From Hafnia paralvei ATCC 29927 (lineage in GTDB: Bacteria; Pseudomonadota; Gammaproteobacteria; Enterobacterales; Enterobacteriaceae), in the NCBI RefSeq assembly GCF_001655005.1, contig NZ_LXET01000007.1:124001-188000 (forward strand): 64,000 nt of DNA, read 5' to 3'. How positions within the stretch are numbered: the first letter of the stretch is position 1; every line of letters begins with the position of its first letter. The notes under the pieces were generated by a model, which was given only the letters and a program-made list of their open reading frames with translations, had not been told where the DNA came from and made no database searches. A program made the translations under genes and the position numbers. This document shows positions 16,240 through 24,568 of the stretch, piece by piece.

Positions 16240-17637
16240 ATGTCAGATAACATCGTTAAAAACTATAACCAACTGCGTCAAAACGTTATTGAGCAAGATC
16301 GTCGTTTCACTAGCCATAATGGAAAACTGTGCTTTGAAGGTGTAGACGTCGAGGCCTTGGCAAAAAAATACGGTACCCCGTTTTATGTGTTTTCTGAGCC
16401 AGAGATTGTGCGCAACATCAAAGAAATTGAGCAGGCGTTCTCTGCGCATGCCAATACCAAAACGTTTTTTGCCTCAAAAACATGTTCGGTGATGGGCGTA
16501 TTGAAAGCGATTAAAGATGCAGGCATCTGTGCAGAGGCTAACTCGCTTTATGAGGTACGTAAGTGTCTAGAAATCGGTTTTTCCGGTAGCCAAATCGTAT
16601 TCAATGGAGTGGTAAAAAAGCCGGAAGATCTCGAGTATGCTATTGATAATGAACTCTATCTTATCAACGTCGATAGCCTGTATGAGCTTGACCATATCGA
16701 CGAAATTTCTCGTCGTTTGAAGAAAACGGCCAACGTCTGTGTCCGCGTAGAACCAAACGTTCCCTCTGCCACTCACGCTGAGTTAGTCACTGCGTTTCAT
16801 GCTAAATCGGGGCTGGATCTCGAGCAGGCAGAGGAAACCTGCCGTCGTATTCTGCAAATGCCTTATGTGAAACTGCGTGGCTTACACATGCACGTTGGTG
16901 ATCAGGTTCCAGAATCAGAGCCTTTTGCGAAAGCGACCAAGGTGTTGGTAGATGAATCTCGCCGTTTGGAAGAAGTTCTGGGGATCAAATTTGATTTGAT
17001 CAACGTGGGTGGCGGTATTCCAGTACCTTACAAATATGATGAAGAGAATGGCGATCCGTTAAAAGACAACATGTATGCAGGGATCACGGCTCAGGACTTT
17101 GCTGATGCAGTGATTCGCGAAGTGCATAAATGGCGTACTGACGTTGAAATCTGTATTGAACCAGGGCGCAAAGTCACTGGGTCTGCAGCCGTGCTGTTAA
17201 CCGACGTATCCTGTGAAAAACGTAAAACAAACTATGACCTTGAAGGCAATGTTGAATGCCACGTTGAATGGAAATTCGTGGATGCGGGCTACAGCGTTTT
17301 GTCTGACAGCCAACATTTCGACTGGTTCTTCTACGTCTATAACGCTTCTCGCATCACTGAGCCGCACGATCAGTATATCAAGCTAGCGGGTCCGCTGTGT
17401 GACGGTGGGGATTACTTCCATATGGGCGTCAAAGGGGAAGAGTTCTTATTGCCGCATGATACCCAAATTGGTGACGTCGTCGTGTTCCTTGATGCGGGAG
17501 CCTACACCATTGAAAGCCAGACGGTTTACAACAACCGCCCACGCACTGCGGTGGTGATGATTGACAATCAGGGCAAGGATCGACTGATTCGGCGCGAAGA
17601 CACCTACGAAGATATGGTCAAGTACGACATTTTCTAA
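16240..17637 (+). CDS. Fold-III PLP decarboxylase, putative D-ornithine/D-lysine decarboxylase (DokD-like)
   Basis: PLP-dependent group IV decarboxylase of 465 aa with an alanine-racemase-like barrel. PLP lysine is K80 (FFASKTCSV); others are HMHVGDQVPESEPF, the phosphate-binding VGGGIPVPY, CIEPGRKV, and the partner-site cysteine C387 in GPLCDGGDY. It is too long and too different in context to be housekeeping LysA. Length and neighbours match Salmonella DokD (STM2360), which decarboxylates D-ornithine and D-lysine with inversion; that specificity is taken from memory. It would make putrescine or cadaverine. It is the first gene of the sigma-54 operon, with AGAGGA before its ATG. Confidence 0.8.
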   Translation: MSDNIVKNYNQLRQNVIEQDRRFTSHNGKLCFEGVDVEALAKKYGTPFYVFSEPEIVRNIKEIEQAFSAHANTKTFFASKTCSVMGVLKAIKDAGICAEANSLYEVRKCLEIGFSGSQIVFNGVVKKPEDLEYAIDNELYLINVDSLYELDHIDEISRRLKKTANVCVRVEPNVPSATHAELVTAFHAKSGLDLEQAEETCRRILQMPYVKLRGLHMHVGDQVPESEPFAKATKVLVDESRRLEEVLGIKFDLINVGGGIPVPYKYDEENGDPLKDNMYAGITAQDFADAVIREVHKWRTDVEICIEPGRKVTGSAAVLLTDVSCEKRKTNYDLEGNVECHVEWKFVDAGYSVLSDSQHFDWFFYVYNASRITEPHDQYIKLAGPLCDGGDYFHMGVKGEEFLLPHDTQIGDVVVFLDAGAYTIESQTVYNNRPRTAVVMIDNQGKDRLIRREDTYEDMVKYDIF

Positions 17638-17651
17638 TTTGCCCTTTGCTA

Positions 17652-17674
17652 CAGAGGGCGACGGTCGCCCTCTG
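17652..17674 (+). promoter_or_regulatory. Intercistronic hairpin after the decarboxylase gene
   Basis: A perfect 10-bp stem (CAGAGGGCGA / TCGCCCTCTG) with a 3-nt loop, followed by GTTTTC, lies between the stop codon and the Shine-Dalgarno of the next gene. It may be a partial terminator that keeps transporter levels below the decarboxylase level. Confidence 0.65.
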
Positions 17675-17693
17675 GTTTTCTCTGGAGATGACC

Positions 17694-19115
17694 ATGAGTA
17701 ATAGCAACTCAAGTCTGCTCGGAATCAAAGACATCGTTTTTATGAACGTCATTGCGATTCTGAGTTTACGACAAATACCCAACGTGGCGCCTTATGGGGC
17801 ATCAGCCATGTTGCTGTGGGTTATCGCTGCTTTTTGCCTGTTTTTCCCATTAGCAATGGTGTGTGGCGAGCTGTCAACCGGGTGGCCAAAAGACGGCGGT
17901 ATTTTCGTTTGGATTAAAGAGGCCTTCGGTAAGCGCATCGCATGGATCGTGGTGGTGTGCTTTTTGTTTTCCTGCGTTCTATTTTTTCCTTTGATGCTGC
18001 AATTTGGTTTTACGGCGTTGGGCTATATGTTCAGCGACAGTTTGGCTGAAAGTAAGGTATTTATCGGCGTTGGCTCCATGGTGATATTTTGGCTGCTGAC
18101 TCTGTTGAATATTCGTGGCATGCAGTGGACAAAAATAATTAATAGCGTCAGTGCTTGGTGCGGCGTATTTATTCCCTCCTCAATTTTGATCCTGCTGGCT
18201 GTTGTTTGGCTGTGTACTGGACACGAAATGCAGACCGACTATGCAACGGCGGCAAACTGGATCCCTGACCTTAGCCATTGGGACACCATTGTTTTCTTAT
18301 CTAGCATGATGTTTGCCTTTGCTGGACTAGAAGTTGCTCCGATGATTGCTGGGCGCACTCGTAATCCTCAGCGTGATTTCCCGCGTGCCATGGCGGTTTC
18401 TGCCGTCGTGATAGTGGGTATCTATATGGTGGGTACTTGGGCGCTGAATACGCTGTTACCGGCTGGTAATACCGATATCGTAGCGGGCGTGATGCAGGCG
18501 ATGCGTTCTGCGGCTGATACATTGCACATGCCGTGGTTATTGCCTGTGATGGCCATCTGTATGTTTTTTGGTGCGCTGGGGCAAATTAACTCGTGGTTAG
18601 TCGGTCCAATTTACATGCTGCAAGAAGCTTCACGCGAAGATAATTTGCTCGGCGAGCGCATCGGTAAACTGCACCCTAAATATCAAACGCCGGCTTTTGC
18701 ACTGGTGATGCAAGCTCTAATCGTGACTGTTTTGTGCTTTTCTACTTTCGTCTCTCCAAGCGTTGCTGCTGCGTATTGGATGCTGACTGCGTTAACAACT
18801 ATCACCTATTTCATTCCTTATCTGGTGATGTTCCCAGCATTTTATCGCCTGCGTATCACTCAACCGGATACGCCTCGCAGTTTTAAAATTCCTGGCCGCG
18901 TATTACCCGTGTTGCTACCGGCTCTGGGCTTTATTTCTATCGCTTTTGCCGTATGTCTGTTGTTTATTCCCCCTTCGCAGATCGATATGGGGAGTTATTT
19001 CCAATATGCCGGAAAAATTATCGGCGGGGCACTTTTAGCTGTCATCGTGGCGGAAGTGATTTATCACCGTGCTCAAAAGCGCAATGCAAAATTGCTGGCT
19101 GGTGAGGTGAAATAA
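17694..19115 (+). CDS. APC-family amino acid/polyamine transporter
   Basis: APC-superfamily membrane protein of 473 aa with about twelve hydrophobic segments. The N-terminal half has GIKDIVFMNVIAILSLRQIPN and CGELSTGWPKDGGIFVWIKEAFG, typical of antiporters such as GadC and the amino acid/polyamine exchangers. The start is ATG 17694, with GGAG 6 nt upstream; an extension to 17646 runs through the hairpin and is rejected. Context suggests it exchanges the decarboxylase substrate for its amine product. The actual substrates cannot be read from the sequence. Confidence 0.87.
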   Translation: MSNSNSSLLGIKDIVFMNVIAILSLRQIPNVAPYGASAMLLWVIAAFCLFFPLAMVCGELSTGWPKDGGIFVWIKEAFGKRIAWIVVVCFLFSCVLFFPLMLQFGFTALGYMFSDSLAESKVFIGVGSMVIFWLLTLLNIRGMQWTKIINSVSAWCGVFIPSSILILLAVVWLCTGHEMQTDYATAANWIPDLSHWDTIVFLSSMMFAFAGLEVAPMIAGRTRNPQRDFPRAMAVSAVVIVGIYMVGTWALNTLLPAGNTDIVAGVMQAMRSAADTLHMPWLLPVMAICMFFGALGQINSWLVGPIYMLQEASREDNLLGERIGKLHPKYQTPAFALVMQALIVTVLCFSTFVSPSVAAAYWMLTALTTITYFIPYLVMFPAFYRLRITQPDTPRSFKIPGRVLPVLLPALGFISIAFAVCLLFIPPSQIDMGSYFQYAGKIIGGALLAVIVAEVIYHRAQKRNAKLLAGEVK

Positions 19116-19116
19116 T

Positions 19117-20220
19117 ATGTACATGCCAACGCTTGAAATCGATTTAAAGAAACTGACCGAAAATGCTCGTGTGGAAAAAGAGATGTTAGCCGCACACGGT
19201 ATTGAGGTTATGGCAGTGAATAAAGTTTTTGATGGTTGTATTGAAACTGCACAGGCCGTTTTAGACGGCGGAATTAACGTGATCGCAGAATCGCGTACCT
19301 ATAATTTGAAGAAAATTCGCGCTACGGGCTGTACGACCTGTCTATTACGTAGCCCATGCTTGAGTGAAATTGAAGATGTGGTGCGTTACGCGGATATCAG
19401 TCTGAACAGCGAACCGGTGGTTATGCAGGCGCTCTCAGATGAGGCCCAGCGTCAGGGAAAAATTCATCAAGTCTTGTTAATGATTGATATGGGGGATTTA
19501 CGAGAGGGCATTTGGTTTGCCCACTACGAGCAAATTCTGGCGACAGTAAAACTGATTGAAGAGCTGCCAGGGCTGGCTCTGTACGGGCTCGGAACTAATT
19601 TCAACTGTTATGGAACCGTCTTGCCGACGGTGAAAAACGGCGAAGACTTTCTTGAAATCGCTAAACGTATTGAAACGGATTCAGGCGTGAAAATTGATCA
19701 TCTTTCCGCCGGAAACTGCACCAGCTATCACTTGTTGGACAAAGGTATCTGGCCTGCGGGATTAAATCATTTACGTATCGGTGGATTGCATGAGTTTGGC
19801 ATCGAATATGTGGATATGAAGTATCTCGATGCTTTCCACCATTCAGGCAAAGATGTCGGCAAGGCATGTTCTGATATGTATATGCTGCATGCAGAAATTA
19901 TTGAGCTTAATAGTAAACCGACGGTTCCCGTCGGGGAGCTCGGCGTTGACGCTTTCCTGCAGCCAAAGTCATTTACCGATCACGGCACGCGCAAACGTGC
20001 GTTGTTGGCATTTGGTCGTCAGGATGTGCCAGCTGAAAACTGTGTACCTCAAGACGATGCTATCAGCGTGTTAGGTCAAACCAGCGATCATACGCTCGTT
20101 GATATTGAAGATAGCCAACAACCGCTGAAAGTTGGGGATATCGTCAGCTTTGAACTGGATTACACCGGTTTATTGATGGCGTGCCAAACGCGTGGTGTGC
20201 AACGACGTTTCAAATATTGA
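19117..20220 (+). CDS. PLP-dependent amino acid racemase, ornithine-racemase/YhfX-like
   Basis: Fold-III PLP enzyme of 367 aa with an alanine-racemase N-terminal-type barrel. The start TLEIDLKKLTENA and the lysine in MAVNKVFDG (about residue 33, the position of the PLP lysine) fit the ornithine racemase (Orr)/YhfX branch. LRIGGLHEFGIEY lies in the C-terminal half. It starts 1 nt after the transporter stop, so translation is coupled. With a D-ornithine/D-lysine decarboxylase upstream, the simplest reading is that it supplies the D-enantiomer from L-ornithine or L-lysine. Substrate is inferred from context. Confidence 0.78.
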   Translation: MYMPTLEIDLKKLTENARVEKEMLAAHGIEVMAVNKVFDGCIETAQAVLDGGINVIAESRTYNLKKIRATGCTTCLLRSPCLSEIEDVVRYADISLNSEPVVMQALSDEAQRQGKIHQVLLMIDMGDLREGIWFAHYEQILATVKLIEELPGLALYGLGTNFNCYGTVLPTVKNGEDFLEIAKRIETDSGVKIDHLSAGNCTSYHLLDKGIWPAGLNHLRIGGLHEFGIEYVDMKYLDAFHHSGKDVGKACSDMYMLHAEIIELNSKPTVPVGELGVDAFLQPKSFTDHGTRKRALLAFGRQDVPAENCVPQDDAISVLGQTSDHTLVDIEDSQQPLKVGDIVSFELDYTGLLMACQTRGVQRRFKY

Positions 20221-20234
20221 TACTTAACCTAATG

Positions 20235-20254
20235 CCGGTGGGAGAACCCACCGG
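20235..20254 (+). promoter_or_regulatory. Intercistronic hairpin before the second APC permease
   Basis: A perfect 8-bp GC-rich stem (CCGGTGGG / CCCACCGG) with a 4-nt loop stands just upstream of the AGGGGG ribosome-binding site of the next gene. It is the second such hairpin in this operon and may tune the last gene. Confidence 0.6.
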
Positions 20255-20266
20255 TAGGGGGAATCT

Positions 20267-21664
20267 ATGAGCCGTATGCAGGAAGTGCCTCCCCCGCAAG
20301 AGGGAACAACACTACGGCGTACTCTCAAAAGACGTCATTTGCTGATGATGTCTTTAGGGGGCACCATTGGAACGGGTTTATTTATCGGTATTGCTGAACC
20401 ATTACATACGGTTGGCCCGTTAGGAACGCTGCTGGCCTATCTTATCGCTGGTAGCGTAATGATGATGACCATGATGTGTCTTGGCGAGCTTTCCTGCGCG
20501 TTTCCACACTCAGGCTCATTTCAACACTATGCATTGATGTTTCTTCCCCATCCTATTTGGAGCTATGCCATTGGCTGGCTCTATTGGCTTAGTTGGGTAT
20601 TTTCACTGGCGGCCGATCTGACTGCCGCAGGATTAATCGCTCATCAGTTTATGCCAGATATCCCAGTTTATTATTTCTGCCTAGGGATTTTATTGTTATT
20701 AGCCGCTGTGAATTTGTTATCTGCTAATGTGTTTGGCGAGTGTGAATATTGGCTTTCTGCCATTAAGGTTTTCGCGATTATTTTCTTTATCCTGATCGGC
20801 CTCTATCTGATCATCCAGATGTATAACCAAACTCCGTGGCAGCCAACGCTAAAAACCGCTGATGGATGGTTTCCACACGGCGTGTGGAGCATTTTTATTT
20901 GCATGACTATCGTGGTGTATTCTTTTCAAGGAGTGGAATTAGTTGGAAATGCGGCTGGAGAAACTGAATCCCCTCAAAAAGTTTTACCAAAAGTCATTAA
21001 AGGGATTGGTGTACGCATTATTCTCTTCTATGTGCTGGCGATTTCTATTTTGGCTTTGGTTTATCCTTACAACCATCCTATTCGCGGCGTGAGTCCGTTT
21101 GTCTGGGTTTTTGAACGAGTCGGCTTACCCAGCGCCGGAACACTCATGCTGATCGTGATTCTTTCTGCTGCGCTTTCTGCCGCCAACTCTGCCATTTATG
21201 CCAGCTCTCGGATGCTGTGGTCGATGGCAAAAGATGGTTTCGCACCAAAAGTCTTTGCCAGCGTGAATATGCAGGGCGTTCCGGCTAAAGGTATTTTATT
21301 TACTGCGGCTATTGCGCTGGTTTCACTATTAACAAAATACATCTCGGCTCAAACGCTCTATCTCTATCTTATTGCGAGCACAGGACAGGTTGGTTGCTTG
21401 GCGTGGATGGTTATTGCTTGGTGCCAATATCGATTTCGTAAGCAGGTTAACGCGGGGCTCTATCCACAAGAGACGATCAAATATCGCTCTCCGTTCTTTC
21501 CTTGGATTGCGTGGATTTCAATTGTTTTAAACGCGGCGGTGATTCTGGGAACGTGGTTTAGCCCGCAGGGGATGAGTATGCTGGTGGCTGAGGGGGTTTT
21601 ACTCATCATCATACTGGCGTCTTATCGCTGGCGTGAGCGGCTAGAATGCAGTTCGTTAAATTAA
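20267..21664 (+). CDS. APC-family amino acid permease (LysP/AAT-like)
   Basis: Amino acid permease of 465 aa. The N-terminal LKRRHLLMMSLGGTIGTGLFIG is the hallmark of the AAT/LysP group of H+-driven importers. GVELVGNAAGETESPQKVLPK (about residues 224-244) and SAANSAIYASSRMLWSMA are also typical. About twelve membrane segments follow. It closes the sigma-54 operon and probably imports the basic amino acid used by the racemase and decarboxylase, while the other APC protein handles exchange. An AGGGGG lies 7 nt before the ATG. Confidence 0.88.
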   Translation: MSRMQEVPPPQEGTTLRRTLKRRHLLMMSLGGTIGTGLFIGIAEPLHTVGPLGTLLAYLIAGSVMMMTMMCLGELSCAFPHSGSFQHYALMFLPHPIWSYAIGWLYWLSWVFSLAADLTAAGLIAHQFMPDIPVYYFCLGILLLLAAVNLLSANVFGECEYWLSAIKVFAIIFFILIGLYLIIQMYNQTPWQPTLKTADGWFPHGVWSIFICMTIVVYSFQGVELVGNAAGETESPQKVLPKVIKGIGVRIILFYVLAISILALVYPYNHPIRGVSPFVWVFERVGLPSAGTLMLIVILSAALSAANSAIYASSRMLWSMAKDGFAPKVFASVNMQGVPAKGILFTAAIALVSLLTKYISAQTLYLYLIASTGQVGCLAWMVIAWCQYRFRKQVNAGLYPQETIKYRSPFFPWIAWISIVLNAAVILGTWFSPQGMSMLVAEGVLLIIILASYRWRERLECSSLN

Positions 21665-21666
21665 AA

Positions 21667-21687
21667 CAGGCCGAATGTATCGGCCTG
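21667..21687. terminator. Terminator between the APC permease and yjgM
   Basis: A perfect 8-bp stem (CAGGCCGA / TCGGCCTG) with a 5-nt loop. On the minus strand it is followed by TTTTAATTT, so it should work well for yjgM and less well for the operon. Confidence 0.75.
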
Positions 21688-21702
21688 AAGACAGAGTGAA
21701 GA

Positions 21703-22206
21703 TTACAGATCTCTTAGCATCCTAACTTCGCAATCCACATGACGTGTACTGCCTAGCGCTTCGTCGATATGTTGAAAACCAAGCTTTTCGTATAGCGCGA
21801 TAGCCGCGGTGAGAGAGGCGGTTGTTTCCAGATAGCATTGGGTAAAACCGTTCTCACGGGCAAAATCCATCGCCTGAAGTGCCAATTGTTTGGCCAACCC
21901 TTTGCCGCGTAACACTGGCAAAAAATACATTTTCTGCAACTCGCATAAGGTGATATCGGCCCCCTCAAGCGGTGCTATGCCGCCGCCGCCAACGACTTTT
22001 CCATCTAGTTCAACAACCCAATAGGCACTGCGTGGCTGGCTATAGACGTCAAAGAGGTGATCGAGATTAGGGTCTGAAACGGTATAACCTTTGTCTGCGG
22101 TAAGCCCGCATTCTGCTGAGACTTCACGAATAACTTGAGCAATGTCGGAGTTGTCGCTGGGCGTCATTGGGCGCACTAGCAGGTGAATATGGGTTGCAGT
22201 CGTCAT
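21703..22206 (-). CDS. yjgM: GNAT-family N-acetyltransferase YjgM
   Basis: GCN5-related acetyltransferase of 167 aa, close to E. coli YjgM: VIREVSAECGLTADKGYTVSDPNLD, then the acetyl-CoA binding region ELQKMYFLPVLRGKGLAKQL (RGKGLA is the Q/RxxGxG/A loop) and CYLETTASLTAAIALYEKLGF. The start is ATG 22206; the frame extends to 22443 through a repeat element with no family support. Its acceptor is unknown to me. In E. coli it lies between rraB and valS, so its position here supports orthology despite the inserted clusters. Confidence 0.9.
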   Translation of the reverse strand: MTTATHIHLLVRPMTPSDNSDIAQVIREVSAECGLTADKGYTVSDPNLDHLFDVYSQPRSAYWVVELDGKVVGGGGIAPLEGADITLCELQKMYFLPVLRGKGLAKQLALQAMDFARENGFTQCYLETTASLTAAIALYEKLGFQHIDEALGSTRHVDCEVRMLRDL

Positions 22207-22693
22207 TGTTTTTCCAGTAATAGCATGTAATCCGTGGTTTCTGTCTCCGCTTGTCGTTTTGTTGCGCAGCGTTACTGATTCGGATAAGTGGAGATTAGCA
22301 ATAATTCTAATATACCCTAAATAATTCGAGTTGCAGCTATCATCGCGGGATGAGGCATAAGGCTGGTCTGAGTCACAAACGCCGCTAATGCCTCTGCCAC
22401 GCCAAGTATTACGGGTATACCATTGCACAAGGTCAAGATGCAATATCTGATCATCAATGTGATTGTTCTTCTTGTGCTATGTGTTTCTGCACCAGTGATA
22501 AATCTCCCTTCTATTTGATTAACCTCATTCATTGCGGACTTTGAGAGTGTGCTCAAAGCTTATTGTTTAAAAAAGCGTATATTTATCTACAGTTTTTAAT
22601 TTCTATGATAATTAAGAATTTCTGATGATACGAGAGCGGAATATATTATCATAAATATTTTCTTAACTTAATTTTAATAAATATGAATTTTTT
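22207..22693. other. Intergenic region between yjgM and atoS
   Basis: The 487-bp divergent gap has no convincing gene. Its middle (22311-22419) is an enterobacterial palindromic repeat. The part next to atoS is very AT-rich (22,560-22,693) and presumably holds the atoS promoter, although no clear -35/-10 pair stands out. Confidence 0.6.
22311..22419. repeat. Enterobacterial intergenic palindromic repeat, copy 1
   Basis: The ends are inverted repeats: TATACCCTAAATAATTCGAG at the left and, read on the other strand, TATACCCGTAATACTTGG at the right. The left end continues with the AGTTGCAG motif known from a repeat common in Serratia, Yersinia and Hafnia genomes. A second copy lies at 35173-35279. 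Confidence 0.7.
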
Positions 22694-24568
22694 ATGCGCC
22701 TACACCGAAATATCATTATGAATTGGCTGTTGAGACAATATTTCACACTAGGGAATCGATTATTCCCAGCAACGTTACGTGCCCGAATGATTTGTTTGGC
22801 CGTTTTTATGGTTTTCCTTCCTATTTTAGTGATGTCGTATTTTGTTGAAAAGAATGGCAGAACAGCATTGATAGAGGAGAAGCAGAATAAGCTTTACTCT
22901 ATCGCTCATCTACTTGATGACGCTTTAGGTGATGATTTAACGCTCTATGCAACGGCCTCACGGCAAGAAAGAATTGCTGCGTTGAATAAGGTGTTGGCCG
23001 ATAGAACGGAAAAAATAACGCGTGCATTTCCAAACGTTGGAGCCGGTTATTACCATAGAGATGTCGATGCCATCATCACCTATGCGCCACAGGCGCTGTA
23101 TGGCAGCAAAGTGGGCGTTTCGATTGCGCAGGATCATCCCGGAAGAACGGTGATGAAAAGCGGTAAGGCTGAGATCAAGTCGGGGTCGCAGGTCAGGGGA
23201 GATGTTCTTAATGCCATGATCCCGATTCGCCGGAAGGGTGAAGTCATTGGTTATATTTGGGCTAATGAGTTTTCTAACGATATTGATAAGCAGGCTTGGG
23301 CTATGGATGCCAGCATTATCAGCGTGATAAGTATTGGCCTTATTAGCAGCCTGTTTTTGATCCTCTCATTTTCACGACGTTTATCGAGAGATGTGGATTT
23401 AATTAAAGAACGATTGAGTAAACTTCCCTTTGATTTAAATACGAAGATGCCACCGCTTAAAGGGGAGATGGAAGGTATTGCGGATAAAATTAACCATTTG
23501 GCTTACGCGCTGAAAGAAGCGAAAACCTTGAATGAATTAATTATCGAAAGCGCCGCCGATGGGATGATTAGCGTTGATGTTAACGGGCGTATTATTATGT
23601 GTAATCCGGCTGCGGTTAATATTACGGGTTATTCATTAGTCGAGCTTTTCGATCACGATTACGCCGCTATCTTTGAAAAGGATGAATATCGTAGTCCCTT
23701 GCTTGATACGCTAAAACACGGTGTGGAACACGTTGGCGTTGAGGTCAGTTATCCAGCAAAAGAACGCGTGTTACAAATCAAAGCCAGCAGTAGCCAATTA
23801 CGTAACTCCGATGATGAAATTATTGGTGCTTTGGTGATTTTTACCGACCTTACGGAGCAAAAAGAAATGCAGCGCCATATCGCTCAGGCTGAACGATTGG
23901 CTACGCTCGGTGAGCTTATGGCTGGGGTTGCACATGAGGTGCGAAATCCATTAACCGCTATTAGTGGGTTTATCCAATATTTAAAACAGGGTGAGAGTGA
24001 TCCACAGCGAATTGAATATATCGATATTATTATTCACGAAGTACGCTCTATTAATAAAGTTATTCAGCAGCTTTTAGACTTTGCGCGTCCACAATCCAGA
24101 CTGTTCCAAGAAGTCTCCATTAATCAGATTATAAAAGAAACGTTAGTGTTAGTTCAGACCAATGGAGTGAATAGCCGAATAGACTTTTCTATTTCACTGG
24201 ATGAAACCCTGCCCGCTCTTGAGGTAGACGCTAGTGGTTTGAAACAAGTATTCCTGAATTTGCTGATTAATGCCGTGCAGTCAATTCCCGCTAAAGGTGA
24301 AATTTCTATAGAAACGACCCGCTTAACGATGGAAAAGATACAGATCACAATCAAAGATACCGGCGGTGGCATGAGTGATGACGTTCAGAAGAAAATATTC
24401 ATGCCGTTCTTTACCACCAAGTCACAGGGTACAGGATTAGGACTATCGATTGTGCAGCGCATTATTAACGACCACTCTGGTGACGTGATAATAGAAAGTA
24501 AAATTCACCAGGGTACAAAGGTCATGATTATTTTACCTCTGAAAAGAAATAATGGGAATTTGCTATGA
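22694..24568 (+). CDS. atoS: Sensor histidine kinase AtoS
   Basis: Membrane sensor kinase of 624 aa that activates AtoC in response to acetoacetate. Two membrane segments (about residues 32-52 and 205-230) flank a periplasmic sensor; then HAMP-like, PAS (about 275-395), HisKA with GVAHEVRNPLTAISGF (His 414) and HATPase with LLINAVQSI, DTGGGM and TGLGLSIVQRI. It aligns with E. coli AtoS along its length. No clear ribosome-binding site precedes either ATG 22694 or ATG 22718, so the start is uncertain by eight residues. It overlaps atoC by 4 nt. Confidence 0.93.
   Translation: MRLHRNIIMNWLLRQYFTLGNRLFPATLRARMICLAVFMVFLPILVMSYFVEKNGRTALIEEKQNKLYSIAHLLDDALGDDLTLYATASRQERIAALNKVLADRTEKITRAFPNVGAGYYHRDVDAIITYAPQALYGSKVGVSIAQDHPGRTVMKSGKAEIKSGSQVRGDVLNAMIPIRRKGEVIGYIWANEFSNDIDKQAWAMDASIISVISIGLISSLFLILSFSRRLSRDVDLIKERLSKLPFDLNTKMPPLKGEMEGIADKINHLAYALKEAKTLNELIIESAADGMISVDVNGRIIMCNPAAVNITGYSLVELFDHDYAAIFEKDEYRSPLLDTLKHGVEHVGVEVSYPAKERVLQIKASSSQLRNSDDEIIGALVIFTDLTEQKEMQRHIAQAERLATLGELMAGVAHEVRNPLTAISGFIQYLKQGESDPQRIEYIDIIIHEVRSINKVIQQLLDFARPQSRLFQEVSINQIIKETLVLVQTNGVNSRIDFSISLDETLPALEVDASGLKQVFLNLLINAVQSIPAKGEISIETTRLTMEKIQITIKDTGGGMSDDVQKKIFMPFFTTKSQGTGLGLSIVQRIINDHSGDVIIESKIHQGTKVMIILPLKRNNGNLL

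Noticed and set aside
16240..17637. Housekeeping diaminopimelate decarboxylase LysA
   Set aside because: It is some 45 residues longer, sits in a sigma-54 operon with transporters and a racemase, and has FASKTC instead of the usual YAVKAN at the PLP lysine.
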